From contig CM054062.1 in assembly GCA_028641055.1 (NCBI GenBank), positions 236,852,376 to 236,916,375 on the forward strand: a stretch of DNA of 64,000 nt, read 5' to 3'. Source of the stretch: Alopecurus myosuroides. Taxonomy: Eukaryota; Streptophyta; Magnoliopsida; Poales; Poaceae. The stretch's first letter is position 1. Every line of letters starts with the position of its first letter. Under the pieces are notes generated by a model. It was not told the DNA's origin, did not search any database, and was given only the letters and a program-made list of their open reading frames with translations. Shown in pieces: positions 23,080 to 33,827 of the stretch. Made by a program: the position numbers and the translations under genes.

Positions 23080-25769
23080 ATGGCCTCCTCGCCGTCGTCG
23101 CCGACCCGCGCCGCCATCGATGAGCTCGTCAGCGATCTGGATCCGCAACCAGGATCGCCTAAGCACGCCGGCGGCAAGCCGGAGAAGACTGCTGCTTCCG
23201 CGGCGGGCGGAGAAAACACTTCCGCCGCCGCGGACATTGCGACATCGAGTTCCGCGACAACCCCTCCGTTCATCCCAACGACGGCGAGGGTCAAGATCCA
23301 TTCCCGTGGCGATGAACGCTTTGCCACCGGAGCCAACAACGAAACAGAAGTTGTCGGCAATTGGAGTCCGAGTAATACTTCTCTCGTCCTTCTTCGTCGG
23401 ATGTCAAAGGAGGGATCCATAGTTAAGGGCAAATGGCGAATCTCGAAAGATGAACCCGAGCCCAAGCCAGAAGTTGGAGAACGCGTCATCCTTACCTCTC
23501 ATGTTGCGAGAGGTATGGGTTTTCCCCCTTCCGCCTTTTTTCTAGACGTCCTTAACTTTTATGGCGTTCAACCACACAATATTTCTTCGAATTCCATCCT
23601 CTACTTAGCCAGTTTCCAAGCCCTTTTCGAAGGATATCTCGGGATAACACCTGATCTAAATTTCTGGCAATATTGCTTTGAGGTAAAGCATAACATCACA
23701 AATGGCGTTTCACCCATTTGCGGAACCGTATCTTTCATCCTCAGAAAATTTAGGGAGGAATGGTATCCAAAAATAGAAATGCCGGAACCTAACCAATCTT
23801 GGCTAGGTTCTTTCTTTTATCATCAGTACATTCCATTCCCAGGCAGGGCAACCGGGGTTCCTCCCTTTGTTAATTCTGCCGCTACTCCTCGCGAGAGTTG
23901 GACAGCCGCAGTAGGGGAAAATTTGCCAGAAAACCTGATGAAGATAAAGCGGCGCATCGCCAAGCTCTCTTCCTCTCAACCTTCTTTGGTTGGGAAGGAT
24001 ACCGTTATGTGCTGGTTTGGACGCCGTATCCAACCTCTCTCTTTTCGTTCTCGACTTCTTTGCGAATACCAAGGACCAGAAGATAGCATGAGAGGAACAG
24101 ATAAGGCCTTTACCAGAAAGGATTTTATAGGACGACTTCACGAACTGGTCGCCGTCAGTAGTCAGATTGAGGAAAGTCTGGCGATTTATCACGTGGAAAA
24201 TCTGGTCCCTAAGGTATTTATCTTTCCTTGTTTCCACGTTTTTCTTCAGATTATCTTCTCTCTCCGCTTTTTAACATATTGTTAACTCCTTCCCAGTTTG
24301 ATGAACTTGGAGAAAATGATCTTGCTTCTGACGCTGAACTCAACAAACTACATGCCGAGTTTCACAACAATCGGAAGCGCAAAAGGCAATCAGCTACCAG
24401 AGAGGAATCTATTCCCAACCTGGACGATATCCGGATAAAAGAAGAACCATTCGACGAACTCGGATATATTCGTCCGGAGGCAAAGAAATTCTTTGTTCCT
24501 GCGCCTCTGATTCGCCCTTGGCCACAAAATGGATTAGTTGTTCGCAATGATATCGCATTTTCGCCTCGTCAGGTTATACACGATGGCCTTCATCACGTTG
24601 GAATTCTCTTCGCGGAATATGCCAAAGAATTCAACGAGGTCTTGATTGATTTGCGAGAAATGAGCCAGGTAATACTTCTAGCCCCCAAGCATTAAGTTGA
24701 AATATGAATTCTTCTTAATGTTTCTTCATATGCCTGTTCAAACTTAAGCATCTGGCTTTCATTTCCATGTTTTAGCATTCCGCAGACGCCATAAACTTGG
24801 AAGTTTTTAGGAAGCTTAGTCTCAAGAGCAGAGAAGTAAAAACCCTTCAATCTGTTATTGAGTCTAAAAGCAACGAACTAGCGTCATCTCAGCGGCAACT
24901 ATCAAAAGCCACCGGTATTTTATTTTGTACCATTTGTTTTCTCTGGAGAATTATTCGGAATTGTTTTGTAAACTTAAATTAATTTCTGCCCTCCAGCTGC
25001 TTTAAACAAAGCCAACAAATTAGCAGAAAACGCTGTCCATGTTTCTCAACTTCGTGAGGAAAACTCAAACCTCCGAAAGGAACTTCTGAAAGCTCAAGAA
25101 GACCTAGAAGCCAGTAATCTGGCCCTTGGGATTGCTCAATCCAAGGCCTCTTTACAGGCAGCGGAAGACAAAGCTGTTATCAATGATTTGGAAAGTATGC
25201 TACTCCCGCGCATGAAAGAAAGCGACGAAATTGACAAGGTTCTTGGTAAGTTAACTTCTTTTTACCAATGTCTTCATGTATTATTTCTTGTATCTTTCCA
25301 TGTAACCTTTACTTTTGTCGACAAAGCAGGAAATTTTCCAGGAATTTCTCGGACTGAAAAGATCCGGGCCTTTGGGGAAGTGTGGAATTCAATCAGGAAC
25401 GCAGGAATGCAGCTGATTAATAAATTCCTTCCCACAAGTACTGTATGCTTTTCGGAAGTCTACCGACTTCCGGGTGCCATCACAGAAGTAGCAGAATCGA
25501 AAGAATCCATCCTTCGTTCTGCCGCACGAGGTGGTGCACGCATGGCACTTGGCCTTATGCGTCTACATTACCCTAATGCCAGATCTTGGCGCGTAGCATC
25601 CGGTATCCCTCAAGGATATACAGAAGCGCAACGAAGTGCGATTTTTGATGAAGTTAAAGGGCACGCTTCCAAGATTGCCTCTATGGTCAACATTTCCATT
25701 ACTTATCCGGAAGAAGAAGTGCCCGCAGCCCCCGAGAATGATAGCAGTGATGAAGACTCGGATGCTTGA
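23080..25769 (+). CDS. E3 antisense gene: five-exon 'putative gypsy type transposon' protein, 777 aa, apparently intact
   Basis: Exons 23080-24213, 24297-24668, 24776-24914, 24997-25245 and 25330-25769 are bounded by GT...AG introns of 82-107 bp and join in frame (1134+372+139+249+440 = 2334 nt, 778 codons with stop). Exon 1 holds an Ala/Ser-rich lead and the PF04195-type domain (about residues 125-370; HVARGMGFPPSAFFLDVLNF, FQALFEGYLGI, GRRIQPL). Exon 2 is charged with a basic patch (NRKRKRQ), a possible nuclear signal. Exons 3-4 form a coiled coil. Exon 5 has a helical domain (MALGLMRLHYPN) and an acidic Ser/Asp tail. Molecular role unknown. It is transcribed against the genomic RNA of E3 from its own TATA box, and it stops 600 bp short of the convergent pol stop. 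No stop or frameshift was found. Confidence 0.8.
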
Positions 25770-26371
25770 GGGAATACACTCGACCCGAATGATGGATGTG
25801 TATAAGAGCATTTTTACAATGTAATTCATATTGTAATGCTTCTATATCTTTTGTCGAAACAAGAACTCCGCCTTTTGCAATTTTAAGTTTCTTGCAAAGT
25901 TTTTCCGGGTTTGACTGTTCCTTTAACTTCTAAGTAATCTGGCAACTGTGTTTTAACTGCTCTAGTGTTTAAAAATGGCTCAACTAGCAATATGTATCGT
26001 CATGTCGAGTAACTGGGGACGAACCAAACAGTTTTAAAACTCAGAAACATGGATCATGCTAGAAGCATTTTTACTGACTAGTTTCAGTAACCCAACACAT
26101 ACACAATCAGATAAAATTTAGAGAAAATAAGGAACTGCTCTGAAACTTGGGCACGCAGGCACAATCCGAGTTTCCTTTAACCTTTAACAGCCCGAATCAT
26201 TCAGCTTTTAAACACCGAGCACGCAGGCACAATTCGGGTTAACATTGAGTATTTGTAAGATCATTGGGAAATAGATGAGGCGGAAATATTTTGTACTTAT
26301 AATGAAATATGAATGACAACATTCCGACAACTTTATTTCATGGTCTCAAAGATGTTTACATAGAAATTGAA
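25770..26371 (+). other. E3 convergent spacer between antisense gene and pol
   Basis: No coding signal. It probably holds the 3' untranslated region and polyadenylation signals of the antisense gene (T-rich with TGTAAT motifs near 25815-25850). Two copies of GAGCACGCAGGCACAATTCGG-like sequence occur near 26150-26240. Confidence 0.5.
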
Positions 26372-29300
26372 CTAAGTATAGAAGGGACGTAATTGCTGGA
26401 TACTCCAAGGCCTCTTTGTCTCTCCTAGTTCATCATCTATTTTTCTCTTTCTTTTGCGATTCGGCTTCTCGGGATCATCCTCCATATCTCGAATGTCAAC
26501 AAGATAGTATGATCCATTCTTCATGGCTTTACTGATGACAAATGGTCCTTCCCATACTGGGGCCAATTTGTGCTTCCTTTGCTGCACCAATCTCAGCACT
26601 AAGTCACCTTCTTTAAAAGAACGATGCCTGATTTTCCGACTATGATAACGTCGTAAACCTTGCTGGTAGATGGCAGATCTTTGAAGCACAAGTTCTCGTT
26701 CCTCTTCTAAGAGATCGACGGCATCCTGTCGTGCTTCTTCGGCATCTGAGTCGTCAAAATTCTGCACTCTTGGGCTATCATGGATCATGTCCGTTGGAAG
26801 AATAGCTTCCGCACCATAAACTAGGAAAAACGGGGTTTGCTCAGTTGACCTATTTGGCGTCGTTCGAAATACTCCATAACACGGAAGGTAGCTCTTCTAC
26901 CCACGCTCCAGCTGCTCTATGGAGAGGAGATTCGAGTCTTGGGCGTATTCCTTGCAGGATTGAACTGTTCATTCTTTCAACCTGTCCATTAGATTGCGGG
27001 TGTGCCACAGATGCAAGATCTAAGCGGATTCCCGTTTGTTGGCAGTATTTTGCCAACTCTCCAATGGAGAAATTTGTCCCGTTATCAGTTATTATGCTAT
27101 GTGGGACGCCATACCTCATTACTAAATCGATAATGAAATTTCTGGCAGTTGCGCCATCCAGCTTTTTGATGGGTTTAGCCTCCACCCATTTTGTATACTT
27201 ATCCACCGCTACGAGTAGATGTGTAAGTCCACCTCTTGCAGTTTTGAACGGTCCCATCATATCTAGCCCCCAGACCGCAAACGGCCATGTGATAGGGATA
27301 GTTTTAAGTGCTTGGGCCGGCAAATTGGTCTGCTTGGCGTAATATTGACATCCTTCGCATGTATTCACTATGCGTTCGGCGTCTGACTTGGCTGTTAGCC
27401 AGAAAAACCCCGCCCGGAATGCTTTTTTGACTATGCTTTTTGATTGAGCATGATGTCCGCAATCGCCGGCGTGGATTTCTTCCAGTATTTCTCTTCCCTC
27501 TTCTGGTGAAATACACCGCTGAAAAATTCCGGAAGTACTGCGTTTATACAAGTGGTCGTTGATCACCACGTATCCTTTGCACCGATGTTGTATTTGCCTT
27601 TGCAAGACTTCGTCTGCTCCTTCCGGGTACTTCTGATTGACTAAGAAGTTTAAGTATGGAATTGTCCAATCCGGTTTAACGAGCATGACCTCGATTGTTT
27701 CAGATGCCAGAGGGTAATCAACGTCTCCACCTTTTATGGATGGTTCATACAAGTGCTGGACGAATACCCCTGGTGGTAAAGTTTTTACTCTCTCTGATCC
27801 CATGCGGGCTAACGCATCCGCATTCCAGTTTTCCTCCCTTTTATGTGAAGGACTTCGAACCCGAAGAAACAAATGGCAAACTCATCCACCGTCCTCCGAT
27901 ATTCGGCCATTATAGGGCTTTTCGCGTCCCAGGTTTGGTTGAGCTGATGCTGTACCAAATCCGAGTCTCCATAGCATAAGATGCGTTTTACCCCTATTTC
28001 TTTTGCAATATGCAAGCCATGAAGCAGAGCTTCGTATTCTGCCACGTTGTTACTGGCGTTGAAGTGTATTTGTAATACGTACTCCATTGTGTCTCCCTTG
28101 GGAGATTTTAGGACTACGCCAGCCCCAGCTCCTTCCTTCATCTTGGATCCGTCAAAGTGCATGATCCAGTACTCGGATTCTGGCATCGGTGTATTTTCCA
28201 TTGCTTCTGTCCAGTCGGCGACGAAATCTGCCAAAACTTGGGATTTTATTGCCGTCCTTGGCTGGTACTTAATGTCGAAGGCTGCCAGCTCGATGCCCCA
28301 TTTAGCTACTCGACCGGTTGCCTCCGCATTGTTTATAATATCTCCTAGTGGTGCTTTACATACCACTGTTATTGAATGCCCTTGGAAGTAATGGCGCAGC
28401 TTTCTGGATGCAAAAAATACGCCATATGCCAGTTTCTGGTAGTGCGGATACCTTTGTTTGGATTCGGAAAAAACTTCGCTTATGTAATATACCGGATGTT
28501 GATCTGGTATGATTTGTTCTTCTTTTGTCCGCTCTACAACGATTACCGCACTAATAACCCGACTTGTAGCCGTAAGGTATAATAACATTGGTTCTTCGTC
28601 TTTTGGAGATGCCAAGATGGGAGCGTTCATCAAGGTTTCCTTCAACTGGGCCAACGCTGCATCAGCCTCTTCTGTCTATTCGAACTTGTCGGATTTCTTC
28701 AGCAGCTTGTAGAGTGGTAAGGCTTTATCCCCCAGCCGACTGATAAATCTGCTGACGGCTGCAGCGGAACCCGTCAATCTTTGGACATCTTTTACACATG
28801 TAGGTTTTGAGATGTTCAAGATTGCCTTGATCTTTTCCGGGTTAACTTCTACTCCTCTGTGGGAAACAATGAAACCCAGAAGTTTTCCTGAGGGAACCCC
28901 GAATACGCACTTAGATGGATTCAACTTCATCTTATAAGTGCGTAAGTTTTCGAAAGTTTCTCGCAAATCCTCAAGGAGTGTATCTTTTTCCTTGGTTACG
29001 ACGGCAATATCGTCCACGTAAACATGAACGTTTCTGCCAATTTGACTATGCACCCAGCGTTGCATGCAACGCTGGTAGGTTGCACCTGCGTTCTTCAGGC
29101 CAAAAGGCATGGTTATGTAATAGTACGTCCCATACGGGGTTATAAAAGAAGTCTTGATTTGATCTTCCTTTTTCATGCGTATTTGGTGGTACCCGGAGTA
29201 TGCATCCAAAAAGCATAAAAGCTCGGAGCCTGCAGTGGCATCTATTATTTGATCGATTCGCGGTAACGCGAACCTATCTTTCGGACACAACTTGTTCAAT

Positions 29301-29605
29301 CCTGTGTAATCTATACACATTCTAAGAGCAGTGGTGTCTTTCTTCGGCACTAATACCGGATTTGCGGACCAATCAGTATGGATTACTTCCTTGATGAAAT
29401 CCGCTGCTAAAAGCCGGATAATTTCCTTGCCAATAGCCTTCCGTCTTCTTCCGTCAAATCGACGAAGACCTTGTTTGACGGGTTTTGATCCGGGAATAAC
29501 CTTGAGTTGGTGCTCAGCAAGTTCCCTGGGTACGCCTGGCATGTCAGCTGGACACCAGGCAAAAATATCCCAGTTCTCACGGAGGAACTTGATGAGCTCG
29601 CCTTC
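26372..29605 (-). pseudogene. E3 pol: RT, RNase H, second RNase H, integrase; one stop and two frame changes
   Basis: RT (29542-28676) has LVPKKDTTALRMCIDYTGLN, PFGLKNAGATYQRCMQ and the catalytic YVDDIAVV. The connection and RNase H (28654-28250) include HPVYYISEVF and YPHYQKLAYGV. A second RNase H (about 28220-27830) has [18 protein letters not shown] and YGDSDL. Integrase (27620-26850) has the finger HAGDCGHHAQ...CEGCQ, LDMMGP, TDNGTNF and GQVERMN (D,D,E complete). The C-terminal tail (26788-26372) ends IQQLRPFYT. Breaks: TAG at 28676-28678, a 1-base frame change near 27840 and a compensating one near 26865; a further TAG separates pol from gag-protease at 29606-29608. All catalytic residues remain. 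Confidence 0.9.
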
Positions 29606-32509
29606 CTATTTGTCGGTCATCCCAGTCCCTACGACGACAAATTTTGTCGGATCTTTGTGATCTAGGATTACCTGTCTTGTGTTCTCGGAAGCCTTGAAAC
29701 TATCTGTTGGCTTCCGAGTTTCTTTTCCTGCCGGCATTTCTTTCGGCGATACCTCCTTGGCTAATTCCTTCAGTTCCTCCTTTGCTATAACTCTCTGAGC
29801 GCAAAGGGCGTTTTCTTTCTCCAACTCGTTTGCCAGCTTGAAATCACCGGCAATGGTGATTACTCCTCCTTTGGGTCCTGGCATCTTCAGCTTGTTGTAA
29901 ATATAGCAAGATCTTGCCATAAATTTGGCGAAAGCCGGACGTCCGAGTATTGCGTGATACACGCTTTCGAACGGCACTACTTCGAAGGATACTTTTTCCT
30001 GCCGGAAGTGATCTTTATCTCCGAAGGTGACATCTAGGGAAATTTCTCCTAGGGATCGTGCTTGCCTGCCAGGAACAATGCCATGGAAGCGTATATTGTT
30101 GTAGTTGAGCTGGGACTCGGAGATCTTCAAGTGCTTCAGTGTATCCAGATACATTATATTGATGCTGGATCCTCCATCCATCAGCACTCTTCTTAGCCTA
30201 GTGTTTTGAACAATAGGGCTTACAACAAGAGCTTGTGTGCCGGGTTCAGGGATATTTCCGGGATGATCAGACTGATCCCAGATTATTGGTGTGTTGGAGT
30301 ACTTCAAGAATTTCGGGGTTGCCGGAACAACCGCGTTTATTTCTCGAAGTGTTCTTTTGGCCACCTTTGCTGACGGGGTTGCTAAGAAAGTTAACATTGC
30401 TTCTCCGTCAACTCTCGGAAATTTGGGTTCGCCCTTTCGCTGTTGTTCCTGGATTTTGTCATCAGTGTCCGATTCACTGTCTTCTTTTTCAGCTTCTGGC
30501 TTTTGTTTGGCAGGTTTCCTTTTGGAACCCTTCCCCTTATTTCCGGATCCTGCATTGCCTTTCATATGCTTGTTTAGCCGGCATTGCGCATTTGTGTGGG
30601 TTGGTTTCCCAAATTGCGAGTGGTGGACGCAGGGTTCCGACTTAATTCTCTCCCATTCTTCGGGAGTGTAATTGATTGGATCTGGAATGCGGCCTTTCCA
30701 CTTATTCACCTTTTCTCCTCCAAAGGCTATGTTCACCTCCTTGGGCTTTGTCGTTGACTCTGGAGTTCCTTTTTTGTCAGAACGAGGGGTTTTCTTGGCG
30801 AGTATTAGTGACTCAATATTGCCTCCTCTTGCTCTGATATCATCTTCGGCTGCAGCATGCTCATTAGCGGTTGTAAGCATAGATCCGAGATCTTTGTGCT
30901 GTTTAGAACCAACCATGAACGGTACGAGTCCGGGTTTTAGGCCATTGACGAAAGCATGCATTGCTTGTACGTCAGTTACTCCAGAACAACTATTCTTCAT
31001 TGCAGTCCATCTGGAGATGAAGTCCACGTATGGTTCGTCCTCAAATTGGGTGCAACGGTTCAGCTGGTTGATGCTATTTGGGCGTTTGTATGTTCCCCGG
31101 AAATGCTGAGTGAATACTCTCGCCATATCATCCCAACTGTCGACAGTTCTTGATGGTAAACCATTGATCCAATCTCTGGCTCCGTCTAGCAACATTAGGG
31201 GAAGAAACTTGACAGCTTCCAGGTCTGTCCCATTGTTGATTTGGACGGCTGTATAATAATCTGAGAGCCAGGTATCCGGGTTTGTACTGCCGGTATACTT
31301 TTGGTAGGTTGGACCAACTTTGGCGAAGCCAGAATGCAGGGTTATCCTTCGGATCCTGTCAGTAAAACACTTAGGACCAAAGTATAGATCATCCTTTTCT
31401 GCTCTATCAATGTGTGCAGAATATCTCCCGGCTGAATGGACAGAAGGGGATCTGCTCCTTTCTTTTCCATTGTTGCGCGGACGCGCTTTTCCGAGGTTAT
31501 CTCTATCTCTTCCGTGTTCACGTCCTTTAGGCGGAGTTCTGCTTCTATGCCTTTCCTTATCCTTAGGAGGTGTCCGGGATCTTTCACGTCTGTGAGGTAT
31601 ATCATATCTTCCAGCTTTTTCAGCTGGGTTTCTCGGAGGTGGCATTATTTTGCCGTCATTCCGGTGTTTGTCTTCCCGATCGTGTGGTTTATATCCATCT
31701 TTCGGGAGATGAGGTCCGGTTCTAGACGCTGCGTCCCGGTTGTCGGGGTTTTTCTTGTCTTTTCTCGGATCCTCTTTTTTATCCGAATCTCCGGGTTCTT
31801 CCGGTCCAGGTGCTCCAGCAGCGCAAGTAGCTGTTTTGCAGAGGGCGGAATTATCATGCAGCCTCCCTGATCGCTCTTGGCCTCGCTGCTGCTGCTGTAA
31901 TGCTTTTCCTAGGAAAGCATACACCCCTTGGAGTTTTTCCCCGTTGGAGTACAGATCGTTGTTTAGGATGGCGAACGCTGCTTCCGCGTTTTCTGCTGCG
32001 GTTTTGTATATTGGTTCGCCCTTGGCATCCTTGCCGTTTAACTGCTTTTGCCAAGATGGGTTATAGAACCTTTCTTTTGGCGGCAGTTCTTCCGGTCTTG
32101 CGATTCCGGGTAACCTAGTAGGTTTTAAGGCAGATCTATGCTTTCTCTCGTACTCCTCTATTTCTTCCTTCATGACTTTGATGTCATTATGGGTTTGTTG
32201 GAGATGTTGCCGAGATCTAAGCAGATGTTGCTGTTGCCGTTGAAAAGCTTGTCTCCTGGCTTCCAGCATCTCAGGGGGTTCATCTGGTCCCACTGGTGTT
32301 TGTAATAGCTCTTGCTCTTCCAGTTCTGTCATTGGCGGAGCAGTGATTTCCTTAGATTTCTTTTCCGCGGGCTTTGTGCCGCTAATATCTCCAACTTCCA
32401 GATTTTTCATCAGCGAGATCGGCTGATTTTTTCTTCCGGAGTTTGTATTGGAGTTTTTTAGAAGCACGGTGCTTTTTCTTGGAAGAAGGAGGTTTTTTGA
32501 CAGGCTCAT
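29606..32509 (-). CDS. E3 gag-protease polyprotein, 967 aa open frame
   Basis: A single open frame from ATG at 32507-32509 to TAG at 29606-29608. Gln-rich and charged coiled-coil N-terminus (residues 60-125); an Arg/Ser/Pro-rich stretch with repeated RSRTP/RSRSP (about 305-355); the gag core (about 400-560, NPDTWLSDYYTAVQ, MLLDGARDWING, FRGTYKRPNSINQL); a C-x2-H-x8-H-x4-C knuckle (CVHHSQFGKPTHTNAQC) followed by a Lys/Glu-rich linker; and the protease (about 770-900, VLMDGGSSINIMY, YHAILGRPAFAKFMA). The gag core assembles the particle and the protease cleaves the polyprotein. The frame ends at the TAG just before RT. Confidence 0.85.
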   Translation of the reverse strand: MSLSKNLLLPRKSTVLLKNSNTNSGRKNQPISLMKNLEVGDISGTKPAEKKSKEITAPPMTELEEQELLQTPVGPDEPPEMLEARRQAFQRQQQHLLRSRQHLQQTHNDIKVMKEEIEEYERKHRSALKPTRLPGIARPEELPPKERFYNPSWQKQLNGKDAKGEPIYKTAAENAEAAFAILNNDLYSNGEKLQGVYAFLGKALQQQQRGQERSGRLHDNSALCKTATCAAGAPGPEEPGDSDKKEDPRKDKKNPDNRDAASRTGPHLPKDGYKPHDREDKHRNDGKIMPPPRNPAEKAGRYDIPHRRERSRTPPKDKERHRSRTPPKGREHGRDRDNLGKARPRNNGKERSRSPSVHSAGRYSAHIDRAEKDDLYFGPKCFTDRIRRITLHSGFAKVGPTYQKYTGSTNPDTWLSDYYTAVQINNGTDLEAVKFLPLMLLDGARDWINGLPSRTVDSWDDMARVFTQHFRGTYKRPNSINQLNRCTQFEDEPYVDFISRWTAMKNSCSGVTDVQAMHAFVNGLKPGLVPFMVGSKQHKDLGSMLTTANEHAAAEDDIRARGGNIESLILAKKTPRSDKKGTPESTTKPKEVNIAFGGEKVNKWKGRIPDPINYTPEEWERIKSEPCVHHSQFGKPTHTNAQCRLNKHMKGNAGSGNKGKGSKRKPAKQKPEAEKEDSESDTDDKIQEQQRKGEPKFPRVDGEAMLTFLATPSAKVAKRTLREINAVVPATPKFLKYSNTPIIWDQSDHPGNIPEPGTQALVVSPIVQNTRLRRVLMDGGSSINIMYLDTLKHLKISESQLNYNNIRFHGIVPGRQARSLGEISLDVTFGDKDHFRQEKVSFEVVPFESVYHAILGRPAFAKFMARSCYIYNKLKMPGPKGGVITIAGDFKLANELEKENALCAQRVIAKEELKELAKEVSPKEMPAGKETRKPTDSFKASENTRQVILDHKDPTKFVVVGTGMTDK

Positions 32510-33264
32510 CTTCTGTCATCTCCTTAACATTGGGGAATATCGGAGAAGTTTCTCTGTCTTCTCTTTCTTCCACCGGCGGAGGGGTTTTAGGGCTTTCCTG
32601 GCTGTCGGCACCCGTTGTATCAGCTGGTTTTGCCATTAGCACTTCATGGAATCCCTCTTGAAAGGACTTAACCTTTCTTACGAAGGCATCCTCGTCTTCG
32701 TCTTCGGAGTCGAAGTTATCCGATCCGGTTTCCGACTCCAACCTCGCCTCAATGGCGGCAAGCACGGACTCTGCTTCCGAGTTCATCGTCTGGTTGACGG
32801 ATGTCGGATCTTCCGCCTCTGTGACGGGTATTTGTTCTTCCGTCTCTATGACGGGTAGGTTGTTATCTGCCTCTTGCACGGGATTTCCGTCATCCGTGTT
32901 TTCAGCGATTTCGGATTGCACCATGCCGATAAAGTGTGTATCACTTTTTTGTCGGAGATCTGAGCAGAATCCGGGATCATAGTCGTCTTCGACTGGGTAT
33001 AGGGCGGGTGGGATAAATTTGCTTCCACCGCAAAACCCCATTGCTTCTGCAGTTAGTCCGATAAAGATGTTAGCAGATCCGATCGGTAACACGCAGGCAC
33101 TTACCAGGTGGTTTTGCGCCGGTATATATGATCCGTTGTCGAGGAAGCGCCCGACGTCGTCGTCGAATTCCAAGCTTCCGACAGTGATCGATCTTCCAAT
33201 TCCGCCGAGTATCCCAGATCGGAATTTCACGCCTGACGTCGTTTGCCCCACGGTGGGCGCCAAC
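32382..33264 (-). CDS. E3 acidic leader reading frame upstream of and overlapping gag
   Basis: From the primer site region to a stop at 32382-32384 the - strand is open for about 290 codons, one frame away from gag. The product is rich in Glu, Asp and Thr (SEAESVLAAIEARLESETGS) and ends in a basic stretch (SSKKKHRASKKLQYKLRKKK). The overlap with gag (32382-32509) contains an A5 run near 32407. It may be the N-terminal part of gag separated by a 1-base change, or a separate leader protein. No ATG was fixed with confidence. Confidence 0.5.
33243..33263 (-). promoter_or_regulatory. E3 primer-binding site (TGGCGCC type)
   Basis: On the element strand the sequence one or two bases after the 5' LTR is TTGGCGCCCACCGTGGGGC. 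The TGGCGCC start matches tRNAs ending GGCGCCA (tRNA-Asp and some tRNA-Arg), the usual primers of Tat elements. The match after the first seven bases is weaker, so the tRNA is not fixed. Confidence 0.65.
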
Positions 33265-33824
33265 TGTCGAGACATCGTAGTAGTTTTCATAGACGGGGGT
33301 GCCATGAGACTACGGTAGAGACGTGGGGTAACGGGATAGCGTAGTAACACAGAACACGGGATTTTACCCAGGTTCGGTACGTCGCGACAGTACGGCGTAC
33401 CTACTCCTGCACTTCTCACTAATTGGGACTAAAGCCCGTATAACAGGGTTACAATGTGAGGGAATAGATCTAGCTACTCGGCGAGGATGAGCTTCTCGGC
33501 GAGTTGCGTAGAGCTTGAACTTGTGTCTAACTTGTGCTTGTTTAATCTATCTCCCGTCCGGCTTTATATAATAGCCGGATTAGGGCTTACAGAATAGGAA
33601 ACCTAGAAGACTACGTTTAACTTGTAACTTGGAAAGCAAGGAATCCGTCTTCTCCTCCAAGCCAGATCACGTGGGCCGTGATCCGGGTTCTTCTAGAATC
33701 CGGCTTCTGCACGTCGGACTACTGGGCCGCCCAATGGACCTAAGCCCATTACCATGTAGGCCACCCTGGTAGTCCGGCTCTTTGTCTACCATCTTCTATA
33801 CCCCTATTCAGTATATATCCGACA
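33265..33824 (-). repeat. E3 5' LTR
   Basis: Identical by eye to 21994-22553. The element-strand TATA box is at 33563-33570. The right flank TCCAT (33825-33829) completes the target duplication. Confidence 0.95.
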
Positions 33825-33827
33825 TCC

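Larger units (their letters stand above)
21994..33824 (-). mobile_element. E3: young Tat-lineage Ty3/gypsy element, identical 560-bp LTRs, TSD TCCAT
   Basis: The two LTRs (21994-22553 and 33265-33824) are the same length and show no difference when compared line by line, at a constant offset of 11271. TG...CA ends with TGTCG/CGACA inverted repeats and a perfect 5-bp target duplication complete the structure. Gag-pol runs on the - strand from 33264 to 26372. A multi-exon gene runs the other way at 23080-25769. Double RNase H and antisense gene place it in the Tat lineage, in a family different from E1/E2. Confidence 0.97.

Noticed and set aside
23080..25769. Host gene captured by E3
   Set aside because: E1 and E2, of a different family, carry the same kind of gene at the same place and orientation, so it belongs to the lineage; an ancient capture before the split remains possible.
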